7,478 nucleotides of DNA, taken from the NCBI GenBank assembly GCA_947177375.1, contig CAMWUF010000043.1, positions 1 to 7,478 on the forward strand. Direction: 5' to 3'. Below are positions 1 to 5,519 of this stretch, one piece after another. The notes beneath the pieces are model-generated. The model ran no database searches. It saw nothing but the letters and a program-made list of their open reading frames with translations, and was not told where the DNA came from. The stretch is from an uncultured Ruminococcus sp. Lineage in GTDB: Bacteria > Bacillota > Clostridia > Oscillospirales > Ruminococcaceae. A program made the position numbers and the translations under genes. Positions within the stretch are counted from its first letter, which is position 1; each line of letters begins with the position of its first letter.

Positions 1-8
1 CTGATACT

Positions 9-39
9 GTGACAAAAACATAAAAATAGAATCTATAAT
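9..39 (+). promoter_or_regulatory. Possible sigma-A-like promoter of spoIIR
   Basis: GTGACA at 9-14 (5 of 6 to TTGACA) and a perfect TATAAT at 34-39 are separated by 19 bp, longer than the usual 17. A start near 46 would give a leader of about 70 nt. In Bacillus spoIIR is transcribed by forespore sigma-F, and I could not fit a convincing sigma-F -10 here. This region is very A/T-rich, so a chance match is possible. Confidence 0.3.
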
Positions 40-116
40 TTTTTTCATTTCATTTGTATAAAACTAGAAAATCTTCCCATTCTGTAAATAAGAAAATTTA
101 CAGGAGGTTTTCTAAT

Positions 117-707
117 ATGAGAAAATTAGAAACAGCAATGGCATTAGCATTAATCGCAAGTATTTTTATTGGAAATTTTGTGCATTTCTCTGAAAAATTA
201 AAAAATTTACAACAAGATGTACTTAGATTGCATATTTTAGCAAATTCTGATTCTGAACAAGACCAGAATTTAAAATTACAGGTGCGTGACGCTTTATTAG
301 AACAATCTGAATTATTATTTGCAGGCTGTGAGAGTTTAGAAGACATGAAAACAAGAGCCGTTGAACAACAAGAGACCATTCAAAAAATTGCCAAACAAAC
401 ATTAGAACAACAAGGCTGTTATGATGATGTACAAGTACAGTTAGTGAGCATGGAATTTGACACAAGAGAATATGAAAATTTTACCATGCCAGCAGGTGAT
501 TATGATGCTGTTAGGATTTTAATTGGCAATGCAGAAGGTCATAATTGGTGGTGTGTGATGTATCCGCCGTTATGTTTACCGGTTGCTGAACCAGAAAATT
601 ATTTTGATGACGAAACAGTAGAAATATTAGAATATCCGCAACAATATGAAGTGAAATTTAAATGCGTGGAGCTATGGGAAAAATTCACAAAAAAATCTAA
701 ATCTTAA
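117..707 (+). CDS. spoIIR: Stage II sporulation protein R
   Basis: SpoIIR is the forespore-made signalling protein that acts in the intermembrane space and triggers SpoIIGA to process pro-sigma-E in the mother cell. This 196-residue form has a basic start, one membrane/signal segment (about residues 6-24), the family motif LRLHILANSDSEQDQNLKL (36-54), and the C-terminal PAGDY...NWWCV.YPPLC block (125-153) with its Trp-Trp-Cys and Pro-Pro-Leu-Cys. The start at 117 is chosen because AGGAGG lies at 102-107, nine bases upstream. The frame stays open further upstream (ATG at 54), but that would put basic residues ahead of the membrane segment and has no comparable ribosome site. The length fits the family. 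It is monocistronic here, ending at a hairpin and facing the chorismate mutase gene. SpoIIR identity rests on motif recognition and is strong. Confidence 0.95.
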   Translation: MRKLETAMALALIASIFIGNFVHFSEKLKNLQQDVLRLHILANSDSEQDQNLKLQVRDALLEQSELLFAGCESLEDMKTRAVEQQETIQKIAKQTLEQQGCYDDVQVQLVSMEFDTREYENFTMPAGDYDAVRILIGNAEGHNWWCVMYPPLCLPVAEPENYFDDETVEILEYPQQYEVKFKCVELWEKFTKKSKS

Positions 708-723
708 TAAATTAATAATAAAT

Positions 724-756
724 AACCGTTTTCCAGATTTACACTGAAAAACGGTT
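724..756. terminator. Hairpin terminator between convergent genes
   Basis: A 13-bp stem with one C/A mismatch (AACCGTTTTCCAG at 724-736 against CTGAAAAACGGTT at 744-756) encloses a 7-nt loop. It begins 16 bases after the spoIIR stop and lies between converging genes. On the + strand a short U-containing stretch follows (GTTAAATTT), and on the - strand a run of T-rich sequence follows (TTATTTATT). It could therefore end both transcripts. Confidence 0.75.
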
Positions 757-821
757 GTTAAATTTAATACACATATCAAAATATTCTGTGAAATAACTTA
801 ATTAATTCAGTAACATTTACC

Positions 822-1109
822 TTACGAATTCTTATGAAATTCTGACATTTCCATAGCAACAAATCTTGCAATCATTTCCCGATACAAAATCTCAATCATA
901 TCAGGATTTGTACCATATTCTTGTGCTTTTGTCCTGACTTTAGCAATTACTTTCTCAACTCGTCCTGTGTCTTTTACGCCATTTTCATCTTTTTTGAATG
1001 TAGACGCTTGCATGACGTAATTTCCTCTTTCTGCAATCAATTTAATAATTTCATTATCAATTCTATCAATGTTTTCTCTTACTTCTTCTAAATTATTACA
1101 TAACATCAT
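822..1109 (-). CDS. Chorismate mutase, AroQ/PchB-type (CM_2 fold)
   Basis: A 95-residue all-helical protein of the size of stand-alone AroQ-class chorismate mutases, which convert chorismate to prephenate for Phe/Tyr synthesis. Aligned by eye to the E. coli enzyme, the active-site Arg11, Arg28 and Lys39 fall at the same numbers here, and Arg50 matches Arg51. Two catalytic positions differ: the Glu52 equivalent is Val51, as in the isochorismate-pyruvate lyase PchB, and the Gln88 equivalent is Glu87. The segment YVMQASTFKK also resembles PchB. Mutase activity is the default call; a PchB-like lyase is possible, but there is no salicylate or siderophore context. AGGAGG at 1115-1120 lies five bases before the first of two adjacent ATGs, and the second (1106) is equally plausible. 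It is 28 bp downstream of the metal-site protein gene, so the two probably share a transcript. Confidence 0.85.
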   Translation of the reverse strand: MMLCNNLEEVRENIDRIDNEIIKLIAERGNYVMQASTFKKDENGVKDTGRVEKVIAKVRTKAQEYGTNPDMIEILYREMIARFVAMEMSEFHKNS

Positions 1110-1137
1110 ATTATCCTCCTAATTTTATGATAGCTGT

Positions 1138-1419
1138 TTAGTTACCCATGCATTCCTTATGTTGATTGGTATAGCCAGCAGCATGAGCTTCTTCAATAGT
1201 CGCAAAATAAATTCTATTTTTTTCATAGGGAAGGCTATCACAATTGGTACTATGAAGTTTGCCACTATTTCTATTTGCAATATAGTTTTTTTCAGAAGAT
1301 GAAGAAACAGTTTGATTTGCAATATAGTTTTCTTCAGAAGATGAAGAATTAGTTCTATTTGTAAACCCAGCTAAAGTTAATACACCAATAAAAGCTATCA
1401 TTATTGCAATTTTCCTCAT
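1138..1419 (-). CDS. Small exported protein with Ada-type zinc-binding-like domain
   Basis: A 93-residue protein. Residues 1-18 form a short basic start plus hydrophobic core, as in a signal peptide or membrane anchor. They end in LTLAGF, a lipobox pattern with Phe where the acylated Cys would be. Residues 22-49 hold two copies of a 14-residue Ser-rich unit with core SSSSE(E/K)NYIAN. Residues 46-93 match the module often seen at the ends of secreted nuclease-like and metallohydrolase proteins: YIANRNSGKLHSTNC, then KNRIYF, EEAHAAGY and HKEC. His56, Cys60, His87 and Cys90 are candidate zinc ligands; the usual second CxxC is HxxC here. Start chosen at 1419, behind GGAGG at 1428-1432; the upstream in-frame ATG at 1434 lies within the ribosome site itself. 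It is the first gene of a pair with the chorismate mutase. The function is unknown, and no catalytic nuclease domain is present. Confidence 0.7.
   Translation of the reverse strand: MRKIAIMIAFIGVLTLAGFTNRTNSSSSEENYIANQTVSSSSEKNYIANRNSGKLHSTNCDSLPYEKNRIYFATIEEAHAAGYTNQHKECMGN
1273..1356 (-). repeat. 42-bp tandem duplication inside the metal-site protein gene
   Basis: The 34-bp stretches 1273-1306 and 1315-1348 differ at one base and recur with a 42-bp period, that is 14 codons, so the frame is kept. A third partial start (ATTTGTA) follows at 1357. The unit encodes the Ser-rich linker plus the YIAN entry to the metal-binding domain. Near-identity points to a recent duplication. Confidence 0.9.
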
Positions 1420-1474
1420 GTCACATACCTCCATTTCTTTTTATTTTTCGTTGAAATGCTGTGTCTTGCATAGT

Positions 1475-1503
1475 AATATACCCTGTTAAAAGCCTCATGA
1501 CAA
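1475..1503 (-). promoter_or_regulatory. Sigma-A promoter for the 1138-1419 / 822-1109 unit
   Basis: Read on the - strand, TTGTCA (1498-1503) and TATATT (1475-1480) each match consensus at 5 of 6 positions and are exactly 17 bp apart. The predicted start near 1468 gives a leader of about 50 nt before the ATG at 1419. It lies outside the decayed miniature element, so it probably predates that insertion. Confidence 0.65.
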
Positions 1504-1561
1504 AATTTTTATAATAATCTAAAAGCCGTTTTACAGTACAAGACTTGAAAAATCGTTAATT

Positions 1562-1744
1562 TTAGTACTTGTTCACATCGGAAAGTCCTTTGGATAATCT
1601 TTCCAATGATATTTTGTCTTTATCAGACATATTGCTGTGTTCCCCATCTTCCTCTTGTCTTATCAGCTTACTTTTATTGCGTGCCAAAAAATAATCGTTT
1701 ATGGTTTCTCATTGTACATCTGTTAAATCACTATGTAGTTCAAT
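1562..1744 (-). pseudogene. Transposase N-terminal remnant in copy B
   Basis: Frame-aligned with the remnant in the better copy. The ATG start has become ATT (1742-1744), and the conserved SDLTDAQW reads SDLTDVQ-stop, with the Trp codon now TGA at 1709-1711. It continues as ETINDYF and RNKSK, followed by about 35 residues with no counterpart in the shorter copy, and closes with a TAA supplied by the flanking TTA duplication. It is non-coding in its present form. Confidence 0.75.
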
Positions 1745-1767
1745 TTATCTCTCTATGGACTGCTTCC
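1565..1767 (-). mobile_element. Decayed miniature IS5-like element (copy B)
   Basis: A 203-bp relative of the element at 2566-2721. Its left end GTACTTGTTCACATCG (1565-1580) matches the other copy's left end at 11 of 16 positions. Its right end, CTATGGACTGCTTCC (1753-1767), keeps the CTAT..GGAC..TTC core with small indels. TTA lies directly outside both ends (1562-1564 and 1768-1770), as expected for a 3-bp TNA target duplication. Inside is a corrupted transposase N-terminus. The ends are worn, so this is an old insertion and is unlikely to be mobile. It fills most of the gap between the SRA-like gene and the 1138-1419 gene. Assignment to IS5 (IS1031-like by target size) is by recall of family traits. 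Confidence 0.75.
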
Positions 1768-2515
1768 TTAATCTGAACTTATACTCTTTACGAACATTAC
1801 CAGTTTCATCCTTATCATCTTCGTATGTGTAATCTACCAATGAAAATATGCCTTGGTAGTAATACTCCTGAGGTGAAAATTTAACAAACAAGTGGATTTC
1901 CTTTCCATCACTCTGTGCATTCACAATTGCCTTGTTGCCAAGAGTCATCTGTTGATCACCTGTTTTCCCCTCACCAGAATACATGTAATCACCATCAGTG
2001 GTCCAATGATCGTGATATACAAAATCGCTCTTCTTTCTATCAATGGAAGAAATAAGTACTACCGTCGAAGACGTTCTATTAATTCCTCGACCAAAGCCAG
2101 CAATTTTAATTCCAAACTGTTCCTCAACCTGTCGATAGGTGAGAATAGGCTGTTTGGCTAAATGTTTAACATTGTAATCAGAGCCAAATCCATCCTCAAT
2201 ATTTCTTTTATTTTTTGCTGTTGAGGTAGTATTTTTACCTACTAAACGACTTTTAATCTCTGTCTTATGCACTTCTTCTGCTGTTTGACGCTGTATCTCA
2301 GTAGTCAGTTTTTTATTGTTGATTTCTTCTATAATTTCAGCTTGAACTGAATCCTCATCCGCCACTATAAACTTCTCAAAGGCATCTGGATATACAAACT
2401 TTGATTCTTTGATTGCAAATTTGACAGTCAGGTAATTATTTGAAATATTTGTTATAATTCCTATACCCCAAACCTTATGCCTCACTTTTAAATTTAATAA
2501 GTCTGCACTATTCAT
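1745..2515 (-). CDS. SRA-like (ScoMcrA-type) modified-DNA-binding protein, C-terminus altered by insertion
   Basis: A 256-residue protein. Residues 8-50 form a small beta-rich module (HKVWGIGIIT, LTVKF, YPDAFEKF) common at the N-termini of Firmicute DNA-modification-linked proteins. Residues 54-105 are charged and probably helical. Residues 124-250 look like an SRA-like fold: GFGRGIN (140-146), VVLISSI, then DGDYMYSGEGKTGDQQMTLG (174-193) and GNKAI, LFVKF, YYYQGIFSLVDY and KEYKFRLR. Related domains sit before HNH nucleases in type IV-like restriction enzymes and read modified bases. No HNH domain is present here. The last seven codons and the stop come from the 1565-1767 element. Start at ATG 2515 has AAGGTGG at 2524-2530; the frame also opens at TTG 2536, but that overlaps the ribosome site region less sensibly. 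Role as a stand-alone reader or a restriction remnant is inference. Confidence 0.7.
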   Translation of the reverse strand: MNSADLLNLKVRHKVWGIGIITNISNNYLTVKFAIKESKFVYPDAFEKFIVADEDSVQAEIIEEINNKKLTTEIQRQTAEEVHKTEIKSRLVGKNTTSTAKNKRNIEDGFGSDYNVKHLAKQPILTYRQVEEQFGIKIAGFGRGINRTSSTVVLISSIDRKKSDFVYHDHWTTDGDYMYSGEGKTGDQQMTLGNKAIVNAQSDGKEIHLFVKFSPQEYYYQGIFSLVDYTYEDDKDETGNVRKEYKFRLRKQSIER

Positions 2516-2547
2516 TATAAAGTCCACCTTATACAATGTAATTTTTT

Positions 2548-2576
2548 ATTGTTTCTTTTTTCTTAGCCCCTGTCCA
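2548..2576 (-). promoter_or_regulatory. Possible outward promoter with -35 in the element's terminal repeat
   Basis: On the - strand TGGACA (2571-2576, inside the inverted repeat, 5 of 6 to consensus) is 17 bp from AACAAT (2548-2553, 4 of 6). A start near 2541 would give a leader of about 25 nt ahead of the SRA-like gene. The geometry is good but the -10 is poor. Confidence 0.25.
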
Positions 2577-2682
2577 CATAGGATTTAAATCTGCTCTTTT
2601 CATATTTACTTTTATTGCCTACTGGAAAATAGTCCTTTATCACTTTCCATTGTGCGTCTGTTAAGTCACTTGTATATTTCAT
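2563..2682 (-). pseudogene. Truncated IS5-like transposase fragment in copy A
   Basis: A 39-codon open frame from ATG 2682. It begins MKYTSDLTDAQWKVIKDYFP and continues through GNKSKYEKS, the helical N-terminal segment (DUF4096-like) of IS5-family transposases, which are normally several times longer. It then runs into the terminal repeat (SYVDRG), and its TAA is formed by the flanking TTA target duplication. No DDE catalytic residues remain, and no convincing ribosome site precedes it. Confidence 0.75.
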
Positions 2683-2721
2683 GCTTCTTATTGTAACACT
2701 TTTTTCTATGTGGACAGGTTC
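2566..2721 (-). mobile_element. Miniature IS5-like element (copy A)
   Basis: A 156-bp non-autonomous element. Its ends are GCCCCTGTCCACATAG (2566-2581) and the inverted CTATGTGGACAGGTTC (2706-2721), 14 of 16 matching. They are flanked by TTA at 2563-2565 and 2722-2724. It carries only the transposase N-terminus joined directly to the other end, so it is an internal-deletion derivative. It sits one base from the gpmI stop codon and so replaces whatever ended the glycolytic transcript. When transcribed, its ends could pair into a 14-16-bp stem around a 124-nt loop. A 3-bp TNA target is typical of the IS1031 subgroup of IS5; the subgroup call is tentative. Confidence 0.85.
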
Positions 2722-2725
2722 TTAA

Positions 2726-4249
2726 TTAATCAGCAATTAAACTTTGACCAGTCATTTCCTTTGGCTGTGGCAATTCTAATAATTGTAGAATAGTTGGCGA
2801 TAAATCAGCTAATACGCCACCTTCACGCAGTTTATGCTGTCCTGCTCCAACTAAAATACATGGCACAGGATTTGTCGTATGTGCTGTGAACGGTGAACCG
2901 TCTGCTTCATACATTTTATCAGCGTTGCCGTGGTCAGCTGTAATTAAAGCACAACCGCCTTTGGCAAGAATTGCATCAACCATTTTGCCAACACAAGTGT
3001 CAACAGCTTCAACAGCTTGTACTGCTGCATCAAAAATACCTGTATGTCCTACCATGTCGCAGTTTGCATAATTTAAGATAATGACATCATATTTATCTGA
3101 ATGAATTGCTTCTAAAACAGCATCTGTGACTTCATAAGCACTCATTTCTGGCTTCATATCAAAAGTTTCTACATCAGGCGATTTAATTAAAATTCTATCT
3201 TCGCCGTCAAACTGTTTTTCTTCCCCGCCATTAAAGAAAAATGTTACATGTGCATATTTTTGCGTTTCGGCAATTCTAAGCTGTGTTTTATTTTGTTTTG
3301 CCAGATATTCGCCTAATGTCATCGTTAATTCTTCTGGAGGGAATGCAACTTCAACATTTGGCATAGTAGCGTCATATTGTGCCATGCATACAAAATGTGT
3401 TTTGAAAAAGCCATTTTTTCTGTCAAAGCCTTTGAACTCTTCATCAACAAAAGCTCTTGTAATTTGTCTTGCACGGTCTGGACGGAAATTGAAAAATACA
3501 ACACTATCATTTTCTTTTATCATGCCGTTTTTATCAATCACTGTTGGAAGCATAAATTCATCTGTGACACCGTTTGCATAGCTATTTTTAATTGCCTGTA
3601 CAGGACAAGTTTCTTCGACACCTTCACCATAGACTAAAGCAGAATATGCTTTTTCCACTCTGTCCCAAGCATTATCTCTGTCCATTGCATAGAAACGCCC
3701 TGCAATTGTTGCAATTTTACCAACGCCGATTTGATTTAATTTTTCTACAGCTTCTTGCATAAATTCACTTGCAGAAGATGGCGGAACATCTCTGCCGTCT
3801 AAAAATGCATGAATATAAACTTTCTCAAGACCGAATTTTTTTGCCATTTCTGCAATGCCATATAAATGCGTCATATGGCTATGCACGCCACCAGGAGACA
3901 ATAAGCCCATCACATGCAATGCAGAATTATTATTCTTCGCATTTTCCATAGAATGTACAAGTGCTGGATTTTCAAAAAAGTCACCATCTTCAATAGATTT
4001 TGAAATTTTTACCAGCATTTGATAGACAATTCTTCCTGCACCAATATTCGTATGCCCCACTTCTGAATTGCCCATCTGACCATCTGGCAGACCTACACAC
4101 AAGCCAGAAGCACCAATAATTGTATTAGGTTCTTCTGCAAGATATTTATCTAAATTTGGTGTTTTTGCAGCCGCAATGGCATTGCCGTAAGAATCGGGAT
4201 TATAGCCGAAACCGTCCATAATAATTAAAGCAACTGGTTTTTTTGCCAT
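2726..4249 (-). CDS. gpmI: 2,3-bisphosphoglycerate-independent phosphoglycerate mutase
   Basis: Interconverts 3- and 2-phosphoglycerate in the cytosol using two Mn2+ ions and a phosphoserine intermediate. Its 507 residues are typical. The alkaline-phosphatase-like metal site shows Asp12 in IIMDGFG and the catalytic Ser62 in GQMGNSEVGHTN. Further C-terminal ligands are in NCDMVGHTG, TADHGNAD and FTAHTTNPVP. Substrate-binding motifs HAFLDGRD, AGRFYAMDRD and FNFRPDRARQ are present. All expected catalytic residues are visible, so it should be active. It is the last gene of the pgk operon, 86 bp after tpiA with a hairpin between. Its ribosome site (AGAAAGGAT) is 12-13 bases from the ATG, rather far. 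A miniature element begins 4 bp past its stop. Confidence 0.97.
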   Translation of the reverse strand: MAKKPVALIIMDGFGYNPDSYGNAIAAAKTPNLDKYLAEEPNTIIGASGLCVGLPDGQMGNSEVGHTNIGAGRIVYQMLVKISKSIEDGDFFENPALVHSMENAKNNNSALHVMGLLSPGGVHSHMTHLYGIAEMAKKFGLEKVYIHAFLDGRDVPPSSASEFMQEAVEKLNQIGVGKIATIAGRFYAMDRDNAWDRVEKAYSALVYGEGVEETCPVQAIKNSYANGVTDEFMLPTVIDKNGMIKENDSVVFFNFRPDRARQITRAFVDEEFKGFDRKNGFFKTHFVCMAQYDATMPNVEVAFPPEELTMTLGEYLAKQNKTQLRIAETQKYAHVTFFFNGGEEKQFDGEDRILIKSPDVETFDMKPEMSAYEVTDAVLEAIHSDKYDVIILNYANCDMVGHTGIFDAAVQAVEAVDTCVGKMVDAILAKGGCALITADHGNADKMYEADGSPFTAHTTNPVPCILVGAGQHKLREGGVLADLSPTILQLLELPQPKEMTGQSLIAD

Positions 4250-4301
4250 GATAATATATCAATCCTTTCTAAATATATCATTTAATTTAATTTAAATAAT
4301 A

Positions 4302-4323
4302 GGGAGGCTTAAAAAAACCTCCC
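4302..4323. terminator. Intercistronic hairpin between tpiA and gpmI
   Basis: A perfect GGGAGG/CCTCCC stem (4302-4307, 4318-4323) with a 10-nt A-rich loop. It starts 12 bases after the tpiA stop. On the - strand the bases that follow (TATTATTT) are only weakly T-rich, so it may be a leaky terminator or an mRNA-stability hairpin. On the + strand it is followed by AAAATTTTTTT and would stop antisense transcripts better. Confidence 0.5.
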
Positions 4324-4335
4324 AAAATTTTTTTA

Positions 4336-5112
4336 TTAGCCATTTACTGCTGCTTGAACAATAATATTAAAATCTTCTGCTTTGAGAGATGCACCGCCAA
4401 TTAAACCACCATCAATATTTGGTTTTGCTAATAATTCTGCAGCGTTGCCTGCATTCATAGAACCACCATATTGAATTGTTACTGCTTCAGCAGTTTCTGC
4501 ATCATAAAGCTTTGCAAGTTCTGCACGGATAAATGCACAAACTTCTTCTGCTTGTTCTGGAGTAGCAGTTAAACCTGTACCAATTGCCCATACTGGCTCA
4601 TAAGCAATCACAACATTTTTAACATCTTCTTTAGAAATACCCCATAAATCAAGCTTAATCTGACGTGCAATGACTTCCTCTGTAATATTGCATTCACGTT
4701 CCCATTTTAACTCACCAACACAAACAATTGGCTTTAATCCAGCAGACAATGCAGCAACAGTTCTCTTGTTTACAGTTTCGTCAGTTTCACCGAAATATTG
4801 TCTTCTTTCGCTGTGTCCGATGACAACATATGCTACACCAAGTTCTGTGAGCATATCAGCAGAAATTTCGCCTGTATATGCACCAGATTTTTCAAAATGC
4901 ACATTTTCTGCACCAATCTTGATATTAGAATTTTCAGTTACAGTAATCGCTGTTTCTAAATTTGTAAATGGTACACATGCAATGACTTCTACATTGCCTT
5001 CTGCATTTGCAACAAGTGGTTTGATTGCTTCTAATAAGGCTTTTGCTTCTGGTCTGGTTTTATTCATTTTCCAGTTTCCAGCAATAATTGCCTTTCTTGC
5101 GTTTTTATTCAA
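4336..5112 (-). CDS. tpiA: Triosephosphate isomerase
   Basis: Interconverts dihydroxyacetone phosphate and glyceraldehyde-3-phosphate as a cytosolic TIM-barrel dimer. Its 258 residues include Asn13 and Lys15 in AGNWKMN, the catalytic His100 in VIGHSERR, the catalytic Glu172 in AYEPVWAIGTG, the phosphate-binding YGGSMN and the C-terminal DGGLIGGASL. Flexible loop 6 reads AIGTGLTAT, with Leu where Lys is usual. The start is a TTG at 5110-5112, six bases behind GAGGTG (5119-5124). The frame opens at a GTG at 5121, but that GTG is part of the ribosome site, and the TTG start gives the family-like N-terminus MNKNARKAIIAGNWKMN. It follows small gene 1 by 28 bp in the pgk operon. Confidence 0.97.
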   Translation of the reverse strand: MNKNARKAIIAGNWKMNKTRPEAKALLEAIKPLVANAEGNVEVIACVPFTNLETAITVTENSNIKIGAENVHFEKSGAYTGEISADMLTELGVAYVVIGHSERRQYFGETDETVNKRTVAALSAGLKPIVCVGELKWERECNITEEVIARQIKLDLWGISKEDVKNVVIAYEPVWAIGTGLTATPEQAEEVCAFIRAELAKLYDAETAEAVTIQYGGSMNAGNAAELLAKPNIDGGLIGGASLKAEDFNIIVQAAVNG

Positions 5113-5140
5113 GAAAATCACCTCAAAATTTAAAATTTAA

Positions 5141-5374
5141 TTAAACACTAACGGCTTTGCCCTGTGGCGCACAACCGAATTGTTTTAGAATTTGTCCAGT
5201 TTCCACATCCGCTAATACAACTGCATGTTTGTAAGCACCACACATGACTGTATAACGCTCTACAGCTTTTGTAAAATCATCAGCATCAAATTTTTCTGTA
5301 TAGCAACTTGTGACAGTATCATTGATACTAGTATCAAAGTCACTTTCTGTATAACAAACAATATATTTACTCAT
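5141..5374 (-). CDS. Small conserved protein, paralogue 1
   Basis: A 77-residue soluble protein that I do not recognise. It is clearly homologous to the protein at 5520-5762. Both have an N-terminal YIVCYT, a central DDF..AV..YT..CG, and VVLAD..T.QILKQ followed by Cys. Cys7, Cys45 and Cys68 match cysteines in the paralogue. There is no signal peptide or membrane segment. A short hydrophobic start, acidic middle and VVLAD strand suggest a compact alpha/beta fold. Start ATG 5374 has a weak AGGG eight bases upstream. It lies between small gene 2 and tpiA in the glycolytic operon, 28 bp before the tpiA start, so it is probably co-expressed. Whether it regulates or binds a glycolytic enzyme is unknown. 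Confidence 0.75.
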   Translation of the reverse strand: MSKYIVCYTESDFDTSINDTVTSCYTEKFDADDFTKAVERYTVMCGAYKHAVVLADVETGQILKQFGCAPQGKAVSV

Positions 5375-5410
5375 AAGTTTAACCCTATTCTTTCAGAAAT
5401 ATAATTTACT

Positions 5411-5449
5411 GATTTTCGGCTGAATCAATCAGCATTCAGCCGAAAAATC
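5411..5449. other. Strong intercistronic hairpin between the two small genes
   Basis: GATTTTCGGCTGAAT (5411-5425) pairs with ATTCAGCCGAAAAATC (5434-5449), with one bulged A and an 8-nt loop. It is long and stable, but neither strand has a T run straight after the stem, so it is not a canonical terminator. It could be a partial terminator, a processing site or a protective stem upstream of small gene 1. Confidence 0.6.
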
Positions 5450-5460
5450 AAATAAAAAAT

Positions 5461-5502
5461 TTACTTTTCAGCAAGGAATTGTATAACTGCGATAATACTT
5501 TT
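5461..5502 (-). pseudogene. Decayed copy of the pgk 3' end
   Basis: TTACTTTTCAGCAA (5461-5474) is identical to the last 14 bases of pgk including its stop (5817-5830). GATAATACTTTT (5491-5502) matches pgk 5845-5856 at 11 of 12 bases. The distance between the two blocks is 16 bp here and 14 bp in pgk. On the - strand both read to GCTGAAAAGTAA. It lies just after small gene 2 and before small gene 1, where a tandem duplication of pgk-tail plus small gene would leave it. Confidence 0.45.
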
Positions 5503-5519
5503 TGCAAGTTTAGTATTGA

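Noticed and set aside
50..95. Sigma-F promoter for spoIIR
   Set aside because: GTATAA at 56-61 resembles a sigma-F -35, but the best -10 match (around 81-90) lacks the GG and has the wrong spacing.
54..116. 21-codon upstream extension of spoIIR
   Set aside because: There is no good ribosome site at 54, while AGGAGG sits nine bases before the ATG at 117. The extension has no counterpart that I recognise in SpoIIR.
1500..1570. HNH nuclease remnant downstream of the SRA-like gene
   Set aside because: The reconstructed pre-insertion frame gives only a short tail without His-Asn-His or zinc-cysteine motifs.
4670..5140. Long + strand open frame opposite tpiA
   Set aside because: It is a shadow of tpiA: it follows tpiA codon structure on the other strand, lacks a ribosome site and matches no family.
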